DNA of 23,257 nucleotides from a candidate division Hyd24-12 bacterium UBA5074 (lineage in GTDB: Bacteria; Fermentibacterota; Fermentibacteria; Fermentibacterales; Fermentibacteraceae). Positions 7,986 through 15,064 of the stretch are shown here, one piece after another. The position numbers were made by a program, and so were the translations under genes. Positions within the stretch are counted from its first letter, which is position 1; each line of letters begins with the position of its first letter. The notes beneath the pieces were generated by a model. The model searched no databases. It saw only the letters and a list, made by a program, of their open reading frames with translations, and was not told the origin of the DNA. Where the stretch lies: the NCBI GenBank assembly GCA_002414865.1, contig DIAQ01000047.1:75425-98681 (forward strand), given 5' to 3'.

Positions 7986-8148
7986 TAGCTCCCCGGCCGG
8001 AGCCCGGAACGACACGCCCGGCTTGCGCTTTCTCCCTTCGTGAAGCAGTGTTGTCCCGTAGGCCGGCCAGGCCGGCTTCCTGCCGCGCGTCCGCGCGGCG
8101 GGGGGCGGAGCCGGGCCGGTTCGGCCTCCGGGCCGGGGCGGTGGGCCG
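7964..8148. other. G/C-rich divergent intergenic region
   Basis: No gene is recognised. The right half is packed with self-complementary G/C tracts (for example CCGCGCG at 8088-8094 facing CCGCGCGG) and with a 15-nt palindromic element at 8122-8136. These would form hairpins in the leader of the gene starting at 8149. I see no convincing rightward promoter. Confidence 0.4.
8122..8136 (+). repeat. Short palindromic repeat, copy 1
   Basis: CGGCCTCCGGGCCGG. The same 15 bases occur on the minus strand at 15044-15058. Both copies are intergenic and can fold as a GGCC/GGCC-centred hairpin, so this may be a REP-like element. Confidence 0.35.
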
Positions 8149-9054
8149 GTGAGGAAGCTCGGCAGTCTGAAATTGGTTCTGCGGCTGAAGCCGCTCTTCT
8201 ACCTCGGCATGATCCCCGTCCTGCTTCTCGCAGCAGTGCTGGGCAACGCCGTGGGCAGGGAGGCCTCCTTCACCGCCGAGCGCGGGGTCGACGGCTCGGG
8301 CCTGCTCACGGTGATCATCTCCCGCTGGATAGCCGGCCGCGACACCGTCATGATCCCCCTGGACGACATCGCAGCGGTCTGCATCCACTCCTCCTCCCTG
8401 GACGGCGTGGTGCCGTCCGGGTCGTCCCTGCCCGTGGATTTCTGCGACCTCGCGGTCCAGAGGTGGAGCGGCCCGCCCGAGGTGTTCGAGACCTGGAATC
8501 CCTATCCCGTCGAGAGCATGTCCGGGCTGAGGGACAGGCAGGGGGCCCTCGAGGCCTTCCTGGCGGTTTCCGAGCCCGGCCTGCTGACATTCAAGACCGG
8601 GGGCCGCCTGCTCTCCCATGTCGTCGCGATAGCGATGCTGCTGCTGGGCCTGCTCGTCCTGAGGACGTTCTTCGCCGACCTGCTGTCCGTGGAGGTTCGC
8701 TGGGAGGCCGACGGCATCTCGGTCCTGCTCAGGAGGAAGCTCCCGGGCTTCAGGCCGAGGGAGAGATGGATCGAGTACATCCATGACGGAATAGTCACGG
8801 AGGTGGGGCACGGCCCTGCCGGGAGCCTCGAGATCCGCTACCGGAGCGGTCCCCCCGCCACGATCTCGCTGCCCTACATGCAGCCCCGGAAGCTCATCCG
8901 CCTCAGGCTGATGCTCGAGAGGATCCTCATGACGAAGATGAACCCCCTCCAGGACGACTGGGTCGAGGAGCATTCCGATTTCCTGCCCCACCCCCGCAAG
9001 CCCAGGGGGACCCCGGAGGTCTGGACCCCGGTGGACGACGACAGGTCGCAATAG
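8149..9054 (+). CDS. Hypothetical two-pass membrane protein
   Basis: 301 aa, not recognised. Membrane segments are predicted at residues about 15-36 and 154-174. The domain between them (37-153) is predicted to lie outside the membrane. The C-terminal part (175-301) is beta-rich and basic (VEVRWEADGISVLLRRK, then TISLPYMQPRKLIRLRLMLE) and has the look of a bacterial PH-like domain, though this is only an impression. The GTG start at 8149 is the first start codon in the open frame; the SD is poor and the leader is strongly structured. It is divergent from the surface operon and 57 nt upstream of a radical SAM gene, which has its own promoter-like box. Confidence 0.6.
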   Translation: MRKLGSLKLVLRLKPLFYLGMIPVLLLAAVLGNAVGREASFTAERGVDGSGLLTVIISRWIAGRDTVMIPLDDIAAVCIHSSSLDGVVPSGSSLPVDFCDLAVQRWSGPPEVFETWNPYPVESMSGLRDRQGALEAFLAVSEPGLLTFKTGGRLLSHVVAIAMLLLGLLVLRTFFADLLSVEVRWEADGISVLLRRKLPGFRPRERWIEYIHDGIVTEVGHGPAGSLEIRYRSGPPATISLPYMQPRKLIRLRLMLERILMTKMNPLQDDWVEEHSDFLPHPRKPRGTPEVWTPVDDDRSQ

Positions 9055-9067
9055 GGGTCTCCGGGCC

Positions 9068-9073
9068 TATATT
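9068..9073 (+). promoter_or_regulatory. Candidate -10 box for the radical SAM pair
   Basis: TATATT stands alone in G/C-rich sequence, 38 bases before the ATG at 9112. A GGAG SD at 9103-9106 follows. No clear -35 is visible, so this is a weak call. Confidence 0.35.
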
Positions 9074-9111
9074 CTGTCTCCCTTGTAGGTCTTCATCATC
9101 CTGGAGTTGCC

Positions 9112-10188
9112 ATGCGGCCTTCACTGATCGCGTCATTCCTCGACAAGAGGCAGCCGGGCTTCATGATCCTCACGGTCACAGCCGCCTGCAACGCCAGGTG
9201 CTCCTTCTGCTTCTACGGCTCCAGAGTCGCCGCCCCCGATCCCTCCTCCGAGTTGTCGGCAGCCGAATACGAGAAGATCTCGCATCGCTGCGGGGCCATC
9301 CCGTACCTGCTGATCTCCGGCGGGGAGCCGGTGCTGAGGGACGACCTCGAGGAGATCGTCGGGCACTTCGTCAGGAACGCCCGAGCGTCCTTCGTCACCA
9401 TCCCCTCCAACGGGCTGCTTCCGGAGAAGTCGCTCGACCTGTTCTCGAGGCTCTGCCGGCGCTTTCCGTCGACTCATTTCAGGGCTGCCTTCAGCATCGA
9501 TCTCCCCGACGCCCGGCACGACGAGGCCCGCGGAGCGCCCGGGTGCCTCGAATCCCTCGTGGAAGCCGCCGCCCTCGTGGGAGGCCTCAGGAACAGGACC
9601 CCCAACCTCACCATGGAGGCGATCTCCGTCTACGCGCCATGGAATGCCCCTGACATGGGCGCCCTCCGGGAGTTCGTCAGGGAGAGGATGAAACCGGACA
9701 ACCACGAGGTGCATATCCTGAGGGCCGACTGGCCGTCGCTTGTGGCGCCGGGCGTCGATCCGGAGGCCTTCCTGAGGGAGAACGCCGAATTCAGGAGGCA
9801 TGGCAGGAGGCCCGAGAGCAGGCCCCTCAGCCCGTTCTTCCGGGCGCTCAACGACACGTATGCCGCCTCCCTGGGCAGGATCCTGAGCGGCCGTTACGCG
9901 TTCCCATGCAGGTCGGGGAGCAGGCTGGTGGTCATCGACGAGAGAGGGGCCGTCAGGCTCTGCGAGCTGCGCGACGAGGTGCTGGGCGATCTGCGGAGCA
10001 GCGGCTACGATCTCCGGGCGATCCTCCACGGCCCGCAGGCCCGCGCCGTGGTCTCGGAGATGAACCGCTCGAAGTGCATGTGCGCATGGGAATGCGCGGT
10101 CTCGACCAACATAGTTGCCTGGCCGCCGCTGTATCCCTCGCTGCTCGCCCGGACGGTCGCAAAGGCCTTGCCGGGCGGGAAGGGATGA
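9112..10188 (+). CDS. Radical SAM protein with SPASM-like C-terminus
   Basis: 358 aa cytoplasmic iron-sulfur enzyme. The 4Fe-4S/S-adenosylmethionine motif CxxxCxxC is Cys26-Cys30-Cys33 (CNARCSFC), preceded by the usual strand ILTVTAA. GGEP is at residues 70-73 and SIDL at 128-131, both typical of the radical SAM barrel. Further cysteines at 266, 284, 322, 324 and 328 form a SPASM/twitch-like auxiliary cluster region. A hydrophobic C-terminal stretch (333-349, NIVAWPPLYPSLLA) could touch the membrane. SD GGAG is five bases before the ATG. It ends one base before the cobalamin-type radical SAM gene, so the two are certainly cotranscribed. The substrate is unknown; SPASM relatives modify peptides or serve in cofactor and lipid pathways. 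Confidence 0.8.
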   Translation: MRPSLIASFLDKRQPGFMILTVTAACNARCSFCFYGSRVAAPDPSSELSAAEYEKISHRCGAIPYLLISGGEPVLRDDLEEIVGHFVRNARASFVTIPSNGLLPEKSLDLFSRLCRRFPSTHFRAAFSIDLPDARHDEARGAPGCLESLVEAAALVGGLRNRTPNLTMEAISVYAPWNAPDMGALREFVRERMKPDNHEVHILRADWPSLVAPGVDPEAFLRENAEFRRHGRRPESRPLSPFFRALNDTYAASLGRILSGRYAFPCRSGSRLVVIDERGAVRLCELRDEVLGDLRSSGYDLRAILHGPQARAVVSEMNRSKCMCAWECAVSTNIVAWPPLYPSLLARTVAKALPGGKG

Positions 10189-10189
10189 G

Positions 10190-11749
10190 ATGAAGGTCGC
10201 CCTGGTGAGGCCGCCCGTCGTGAACCTGAGGAACAGTCCGTTCGGTTCGACGCCGGGCGTGCCGTCGAATGTGGCCTATCTCGGAGCCGTGCTGCGGGAG
10301 GCCGGGCACGAGCATGTGATCGTGGACTCCTATGGACTCGCGCCCCACAGGTTCTCGAGGTACAAGGGCAAGTTCGAGGCGCGCGGGCTCCTCCCGGCGG
10401 AGGCCGTGGAATGCATCCCGGCCGATGTCCAGCTCATCGGTCTCTCGTGCCACTGCACGCTCGAGCACGGGATGACCCTGTCGCTCATCCGCGAGTCGAA
10501 GAAGCGTTTCCCTGGAGTGCCGATAGTCGTCGGGGGATACCACACGACCTTCTGCACGCGTCCCTTCCTCGAGGAGGGGGCGGACTTCGTCCTCCAGGGA
10601 GAAGGGGAGCACAGGCTGCCCATGCTCATCAGCCACCTCGAAGGAGGGGGCTTCGACCTGGACGGCATCTACGGGGGGGAACACGCAAGCGAGCGCACGC
10701 CTCGCGTTTGCCCGATCGAGGACCTCCCGTTCGCCGATTTCGACTCCATCCCCCTCGAGGAATACTGGAAGCTGCACTACGCCCACGGCCCTGTCGTGTC
10801 GGGCCGCTACCTGAGCCTGTTCACCAGCAGGGGATGCCCCCACGCCTGCGCCTTCTGCCAGACGCCCCGGATGTGGGGCGGCAAGTGGATGGCCAAGAGC
10901 CCGGGCCGCGTGGTGGACGAGATGGACGCCTATGCAGAGCGCTACGGGGTGGCGGACTTCCATATCCAGGACGAGAACTTCTCCCTCTCGAGGCGGAGGA
11001 CGCGGGAGTTCGCGCTGGAGCTGCTGAAGAGGGGGAGGCGCTACACCTACTGCTTCCCGTCCGGCATCAAGGTGGAGACCGTCGGCTTCGAGGAGCTGGA
11101 ACTGCTCAGGAGGACAGGTTGCGGCTACTTCGCGATCTCGCCCGAGTCCGCCTCTCCAAGGGTGCTGGCGGCCATGAACAAGTCCGTGGACCTCGCCCAC
11201 GTGGAGAAGGTGGTGGCCTGGTGCCACCAGCTCGGGATCAGGCTGAACTGCAACTTCGTCCTCGGATTCCCCGGCGAGGAGCTCGAGGACAGGCGGATGA
11301 CCTACAGGCTCATAAGGCGCCTCGTGCGCCTGGGCCTGGACGAAGTCGTGACCTTCATGCTCACGCCGCTTCCCGAGACCGCCGTCGCAGGCCTGATGCC
11401 CGAGGGGCTGGAATACGAGGACATGAACTTCTCCCCGACCTGGCGCGAGAACTACGGGCGCATAACCTGGGCGAGGCGTTGGATCTACATCCAGTTCTTC
11501 ACCCTTCAGGCTGTGTGGCACCCGGGGAAGCTCGTCCGGCACGTGTACGGGATCCTGACCAGGAGATTCCGGATGAAGGGGGACATGACCGTCTACCGGT
11601 TCCTGGTCGATCTGTGGGACAGGCATATCCGCACCCTGCCGGGCGGGTCTGCGCCGCCCCTGCGGGGTCCTCTGCCGTGGATCCCCTGCGCCGGGAGCAG
11701 GGGAGGAGCAGGGAGGGCCGCAGGAGGCAGGTCCTCCGGAGTTTGTTGA
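10190..11749 (+). CDS. Cobalamin-binding (B12) radical SAM protein
   Basis: 519 aa. An N-terminal B12-binding Rossmann-type domain (residues 1 to about 150) shows IGLSCHCTLEHG, VPIVVGGYH and FVLQGEGE. The radical SAM motif CxxxCxxC is Cys216-Cys220-Cys223 (TSRGCPHACAFC). This layout is that of the class containing BchE, HpnP and many B12-dependent methylases. The ATG at 10190 has AAGGG six bases upstream and follows the previous stop by one base. A longer upstream frame exists but overlaps the preceding gene. The last 35 or so residues (from GGSAPPLRG) are low-complexity, and an 8-bp hairpin (11682-11704) lies inside them, so the natural C-terminus may have been extended. Methylation or ring chemistry on a hydrophobic substrate is plausible, not shown. 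Confidence 0.85.
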   Translation: MKVALVRPPVVNLRNSPFGSTPGVPSNVAYLGAVLREAGHEHVIVDSYGLAPHRFSRYKGKFEARGLLPAEAVECIPADVQLIGLSCHCTLEHGMTLSLIRESKKRFPGVPIVVGGYHTTFCTRPFLEEGADFVLQGEGEHRLPMLISHLEGGGFDLDGIYGGEHASERTPRVCPIEDLPFADFDSIPLEEYWKLHYAHGPVVSGRYLSLFTSRGCPHACAFCQTPRMWGGKWMAKSPGRVVDEMDAYAERYGVADFHIQDENFSLSRRRTREFALELLKRGRRYTYCFPSGIKVETVGFEELELLRRTGCGYFAISPESASPRVLAAMNKSVDLAHVEKVVAWCHQLGIRLNCNFVLGFPGEELEDRRMTYRLIRRLVRLGLDEVVTFMLTPLPETAVAGLMPEGLEYEDMNFSPTWRENYGRITWARRWIYIQFFTLQAVWHPGKLVRHVYGILTRRFRMKGDMTVYRFLVDLWDRHIRTLPGGSAPPLRGPLPWIPCAGSRGGAGRAAGGRSSGVC

Positions 11750-11774
11750 CGGGGCCGGCTCTACCCATATTCAG
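11746..11774 (+). promoter_or_regulatory. Candidate promoter of the TGA-interrupted gene
   Basis: TTGACG (11746-11751) overlaps the stop of the preceding gene. A 17-bp spacer leads to TATTCA (11769-11774), a poor -10; the alternative CATATT has only 15 bp spacing. A very strong SD (AGGAGGAG, 11791-11798) follows. Confidence 0.35.
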
Positions 11775-11800
11775 CGTGCACGCACCCAAAAGGAGGAGAT

Positions 11801-12433
11801 ATGCGCCTGGCTTCCATGCTGTGCGCTGTGCTCCTGGGGAGCTCCCTCGCCGCGACGATCGACATCGGCGAGGACCAGCTCTTCTGGAGCAAACCGTTCT
11901 GCGGTGATTGATTCCTGTCGCTGCACTACCAGGTGGTAGTGCTCGACAGCGAGATCGGGAACGCGGTCCAGATCCAGAGCATCTCGTTCAAGAGGTCGAC
12001 CTTCGGCGTCGACACGGCCACCTTTGCGGACCTCAACATCTACATGGGCCACGGCACCGCCGACCAGCTCAACCCGGTGTTCCTGAACAACTACCTCCCG
12101 GGCACCCGGACCCAGGTCTTCGACTCGGGCGGGATCATCACCCTTACCGCGGGGATGAACGAGTGGTTCACGATCAACCTGGACACCCCGTACTGGTACA
12201 GCGGCGTGAACAACCTGATCATCGAGTTCGAGTGGCCCTCCGACGAGCCCAGCGAGGGTTCCCTGTACATCTGGCACTGGCAGGCGGGAACCAACAGGGC
12301 CATCTTCGGCCCCTTCGGGTCGACGACAGCCGACGAGTTCGAGACCACGGTCCCCCACCTGAGGCTCAACGGCAACCTCGAGCTCCAGACGGACACCTTC
12401 GGCTCGATCAAGGCGCGCTTCGCCGAAGACTGA
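11801..12433 (+). CDS. Secreted beta-rich protein with an in-frame TGA at codon 37 (candidate selenoprotein)
   Basis: The frame from the ATG at 11801 (strong SD AGGAGGAG) runs to TGA at 12431 as 210 residues if the TGA at 11909-11911 is read through. Codons 1-18 encode a signal peptide (MRLASMLCAVLLGSSLAA). The TGA falls in the context FCGD-TGA-FLSLHY, so insertion of selenocysteine would give CxxU (Cys34, Sec37). Downstream, the same frame continues without a break in the style of one secreted protein: VVLDSEIGNAVQIQSISF, IYMGHG, NEWFTINLDTPYWYSG, NLIIEFEW, PHLRLNG. This is a beta-sandwich-like family of exported proteins whose function I do not know. A SECIS-like hairpin starts three bases after the TGA. 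The alternatives are a one-base nonsense mutation of TGG (Trp) or TGC/TGT (Cys), or a sequencing error. TGA ends most other genes here, so it is not generally recoded. Confidence 0.7.
11912..11949 (+). promoter_or_regulatory. Bacterial SECIS-like hairpin directly after the in-frame TGA
   Basis: CTGTCG (11915-11920) pairs with CGACAG (11944-11949), and GCACTACC (11923-11930) pairs with GGTAGTGC (11935-11942). The two helices are separated by a small asymmetric internal loop (CT against T), and the apical loop is AGGT (11931-11934). All 14 pairs are Watson-Crick. The loop begins 19 nt after the TGA and has G at its second position. Known bacterial SECIS elements have an apical loop with an early G roughly 16-37 nt after the UGA, and the Escherichia coli fdhF loop begins AGGU. 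The fdhF-type bulged U in the upper stem is not seen. Confidence 0.6.
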
Positions 12434-12453
12434 CGGAATCCGTTCCGGCGTCG

Positions 12454-12483
12454 GAAGGCCCGCGCCCAGGTGCGCGGGCCTTC
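12454..12483 (+). terminator. Rho-independent-like hairpin
   Basis: A 12-bp perfect stem (12454-12465 against 12472-12483) with loop CCAGGT lies 20 nt after the stop at 12433. It is followed by only a short pyrimidine stretch (TCCGCCCC), so it is a strong hairpin with a weak tail. Confidence 0.65.
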
Positions 12484-12533
12484 TCCGCCCCGGGCGGCCG
12501 GGCGGGTGGAATCGGAAGACGAGAGGAGGAGCG

Positions 12534-13115
12534 ATGTCGCTTCCCGGACGGGCCTGCCGGAGCATCCCGGCGATCGCGGCAGTCATCTGCGCGTCCTTCC
12601 TGGCGAGGAGCGCGGCCGCGCACTGCGACACCATGGACGGGCCGGTCGTGACCTCCGCCAGACAGGCCCTGGAGGACGAGGACCCGTCTGCGGTCCTGGT
12701 ATGGGTCCGGCCGGAATACGAGGCCGAGCTGAGGGAGGCCTTCGACCTCGCGCTGTCCGTCCGCGAGGAGGGCGGCGACGCCGCCTCGCTGGCCGAGACC
12801 TGGTTCTTCGAGACGGTGGTGCGGCTCCACAGGGCGGGGGAGGGCGAGCCCTACGAAGGCCTGAAGCCGTCCGGGACCGCCGCGTCGCCTGCCGTCGTCG
12901 CGGCGGACATGGCTGTGGAGAGCGGCGTCATGACGGATCTCGAGACCCTTCTCAACGAGAGCGTCTCGAGCGGCCTGCGCGAGAGATTCGCTCATCTGAT
13001 GCAGCTGCGCGCTTCTCTGGACGGAGGCGTCGAGGCGGGTCGCGAGTACACGGAAGCCTATGTGGAGTTCGTCCACTATGCGGAAGAGGTCGAATCGGCG
13101 GCCACGATGCGCTAG
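12534..13115 (+). CDS. DUF6448 family exported protein
   Basis: 193 aa. A signal peptide covers residues 1 to about 29 (IPAIAAVICASFLARSAAA), and the mature chain begins HCDTMDGPVV, the family's conserved opening. Other conserved blocks are VLVWVRPEYEAELREAF, ETWFFETVVRLHRAGEG, PYEGLKPSGT and EAGREYTEAYVEFVHYAEE. The domain is helical, the length is normal for the family, and the function of DUF6448 is unknown. SD AGGAGGAG is close to the ATG. Its TAG stop shares the palindrome CTAG with the stop of the convergent acyl-CoA synthetase gene. Confidence 0.85.
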   Translation: MSLPGRACRSIPAIAAVICASFLARSAAAHCDTMDGPVVTSARQALEDEDPSAVLVWVRPEYEAELREAFDLALSVREEGGDAASLAETWFFETVVRLHRAGEGEPYEGLKPSGTAASPAVVAADMAVESGVMTDLETLLNESVSSGLRERFAHLMQLRASLDGGVEAGREYTEAYVEFVHYAEEVESAATMR

Positions 13116-14935
13116 TCGATATCCAGCCTGACCGGCCCTTCCTGCTTCCTGGCGGCTATCACCCCGTGGGACTTGGCGGGTGAAAGCCCGGCCTCGCGCA
13201 GGGCATCGACCCTGCGGATCTTCTTCGTGGTGGTCTTCGGGAACTCCGACTCTCGCAGCATGAAGTTGGAAATCCTCTTGTAGAGGGGCTGCGAGGCGTT
13301 CAGGCCGGAGATCTCCCGCCTGACCGCCGCGATGGCGAACTGCTCTTCCAGCGGGCTGCCGGCCTGACCCGCGAGCTCGATGAGCTTGTCCGTGCTCGGA
13401 AACACGATGGCCCAGATCTCCTCGCCCTTGAGGTCCGACTTCCGGCCGAAGACCATGCACTCCTGGATCAGCCCCGACCTCGTCAGCTTCGACTCGAGCT
13501 CCTCGGGATACACGTTCTTGCCGTTCTTCGAGACGATCACGTTCTTCTTGCGGCCGGTGACGAAGAGGTAGCCCTCGGAATCGAGGAAGCCATAGTCGCC
13601 CGTCCTGAACCACCCCTGGGGCGACAGGACCTCCGCCGTCTGGGCGGGGGCTTCATGATACCCGAGCATGATATTCGGGCCGCGGACCACGATCTCGCCG
13701 ATGCCCGTCTCGTCCGCATCCTCGATTCGCACCTCGACTTCGGGCAGCGGGGGTCCGACCGATCCGGACTTGTTGGCCGTGTCGCGGTTCACCGCCACGA
13801 TCGGCGAGCACTCTGTCAGGCCGTAGCCCTGCAGCATCTCCATCCCCAGCCTGCGGAACCCCCTGACCACCTCGGGATCGATGCCCGCTCCGCCCGACAC
13901 CAGGAAGCGCGCCCTGCCCCCGAGCTTCTCGTGGACGGGCTTGAACACCCTCTTCCTCGCGCCGTGAACTCCCAGCGCGTCGGCTGCCGCGGCTGCGAAG
14001 AGGCCGACCCTGAACTTCAGCCGGCCCGCCTTCTGTGAAGCGATGCCCTGGTTGATCTTGCGGTACATGTTCTCCCAGAGCAGGGGAACTCCCAGGATCA
14101 GGGTCGCCCTGGCCGAGGCCAGGTCGTCCGCGACATGGCGCAGGCCCCGGCAGAAATACACGGTGCAGCCGTGGCACAGAGGGCACAGCATGCCGCAGAC
14201 GCATTCGTACATGTGGTGCAGGGGGAGCACCGAGAGGAAAACCTCGTCGTGCTGCAGACCGACGGACTGAAGCATCTGCCTCAGGTCCGACAGGATGTTC
14301 GCATGCGACAGCACCACGCCCTTTGCCGCGCCCATCGTTCCCGAGGTGTAGGAGATGACGGCGATATCGTCTCCGCCCGCCGGAGCAGGGAGCGCGGCGG
14401 AGGATGCGGCCCCGGAGGATATTAGATCCTCCATCGAGGACAGCCCGGTCTCGCTCGAGCGCCTGAGCGTGAACAGGCCCTCCGATCTTTCCGGCATGGC
14501 TGCCGCGACCTCCGACGTGATGGCCGGGTCGAAGAAGAACATGTTGGCGCCGCTGTAGTGCAGGATGGCGTGCATCTCGGAGACAGGCAGCTCCCGGTCG
14601 ATGGGCACGGAGATGCCACCGGCCCTCAGGGTGGCCAGCATGACCGTGACCCATGCGGCGCTGTTGCTTCCGGCGATGCCGACGACCGGCTTCTCCTGAT
14701 GCTGGAGCAGAGCCCGGGCAAGCGAATCGACATTCCGGCCGAACTCATCGAAGCTGAGTGAATTCCAGGAGCCGTCGGCAGTGCGCTCCCGCAGGAAGGG
14801 CTTGCTTCCGTAGGTGGAAACCGAGCCGGCGAGCATGGCGGGGATGCTCGAGTACCTGGGCACCGGATGCAGCGGTCCTCCGGGGAAGGGGCGACCCGTT
14901 CCCGTTATGTCATTCTTCCGCGAGTCGGTCTTCAC
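13112..14935 (-). CDS. Long-chain fatty-acid-CoA ligase (AMP-forming acyl-CoA synthetase)
   Basis: 607 aa ANL-superfamily enzyme that activates fatty acids with ATP and CoA at the membrane or in the cytosol. The phosphate-binding A3 motif YTSGTMGAAKG is at residues 196-206, the A5 motif GYGLTECSP at 370-378, the A7 motif RTGD at 444-447, and A8 GRKKNVIVSKNGKNVYPEE at 461-479. A C-terminal lysine region (TTTKKIRR, 568-575) fits the A10 catalytic Lys. The start GTG at 14935 is chosen because SD GAGAGG lies six bases upstream; an ATG at 14953 and a GTG at 15013 in the same frame lack an SD. The promoter upstream is good. It is a single-gene unit overlapping the convergent DUF6448 gene by four bases. 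Confidence 0.9.
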   Translation of the reverse strand: MKTDSRKNDITGTGRPFPGGPLHPVPRYSSIPAMLAGSVSTYGSKPFLRERTADGSWNSLSFDEFGRNVDSLARALLQHQEKPVVGIAGSNSAAWVTVMLATLRAGGISVPIDRELPVSEMHAILHYSGANMFFFDPAITSEVAAAMPERSEGLFTLRRSSETGLSSMEDLISSGAASSAALPAPAGGDDIAVISYTSGTMGAAKGVVLSHANILSDLRQMLQSVGLQHDEVFLSVLPLHHMYECVCGMLCPLCHGCTVYFCRGLRHVADDLASARATLILGVPLLWENMYRKINQGIASQKAGRLKFRVGLFAAAAADALGVHGARKRVFKPVHEKLGGRARFLVSGGAGIDPEVVRGFRRLGMEMLQGYGLTECSPIVAVNRDTANKSGSVGPPLPEVEVRIEDADETGIGEIVVRGPNIMLGYHEAPAQTAEVLSPQGWFRTGDYGFLDSEGYLFVTGRKKNVIVSKNGKNVYPEELESKLTRSGLIQECMVFGRKSDLKGEEIWAIVFPSTDKLIELAGQAGSPLEEQFAIAAVRREISGLNASQPLYKRISNFMLRESEFPKTTTKKIRRVDALREAGLSPAKSHGVIAARKQEGPVRLDID

Positions 14936-15011
14936 CTGACACCTCTCTCGCATGAACGGGTTGCCGGGGCGGGATGCAGCCGCAGGCCGCAGCCCGCCGT
15001 CCCGATAGCGC

Positions 15012-15040
15012 ACAATAGAATGGGGCGTGCCTTCTGTCGA
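15012..15040 (-). promoter_or_regulatory. Candidate sigma-70-type promoter of the acyl-CoA synthetase gene
   Basis: On the minus strand TCGACA (15035-15040, five of six) and TATTGT (15012-15017, four of six) are spaced by 17 bp. The predicted leader is about 70 nt and contains the SD before the GTG at 14935. Confidence 0.5.
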
Positions 15041-15042
15041 CT

Positions 15043-15060
15043 GCCGGCCCGGAGGCCGGC
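15043..15060 (-). terminator. Hairpin after the MazG-like gene; palindromic repeat, copy 2
   Basis: A 7-bp stem (GCCGGCC against GGCCGGC) with a four-base loop lies just past the stop at 15065. There is no T-tract. The core 15044-15058 equals, on the minus strand, the 15-nt element at 8122-8136. It may serve as the terminator of the upstream operon and separates it from the acyl-CoA synthetase promoter. Confidence 0.4.
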
Positions 15061-15064
15061 GCCA

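Noticed and set aside
6961..9051. A 696-codon leftward open frame spanning the barrel gene and the two-pass membrane gene
   Set aside because: It overlaps well-supported genes on both strands in another frame and reads as a typical high-GC shadow (Arg/Gly/Pro-rich, no domain, no SD).
9953..11626. A 557-codon leftward open frame antisense to the radical SAM pair
   Set aside because: Antisense shadow of genes with clear CxxxCxxC motifs; composition is His/Pro/Glu/Arg-rich with no recognisable domain.
11801..12433. General reassignment of TGA to an amino acid
   Set aside because: Many intact genes here end at TGA exactly where their families end, so TGA is a normal stop; only local recoding or mutation can explain codon 37.
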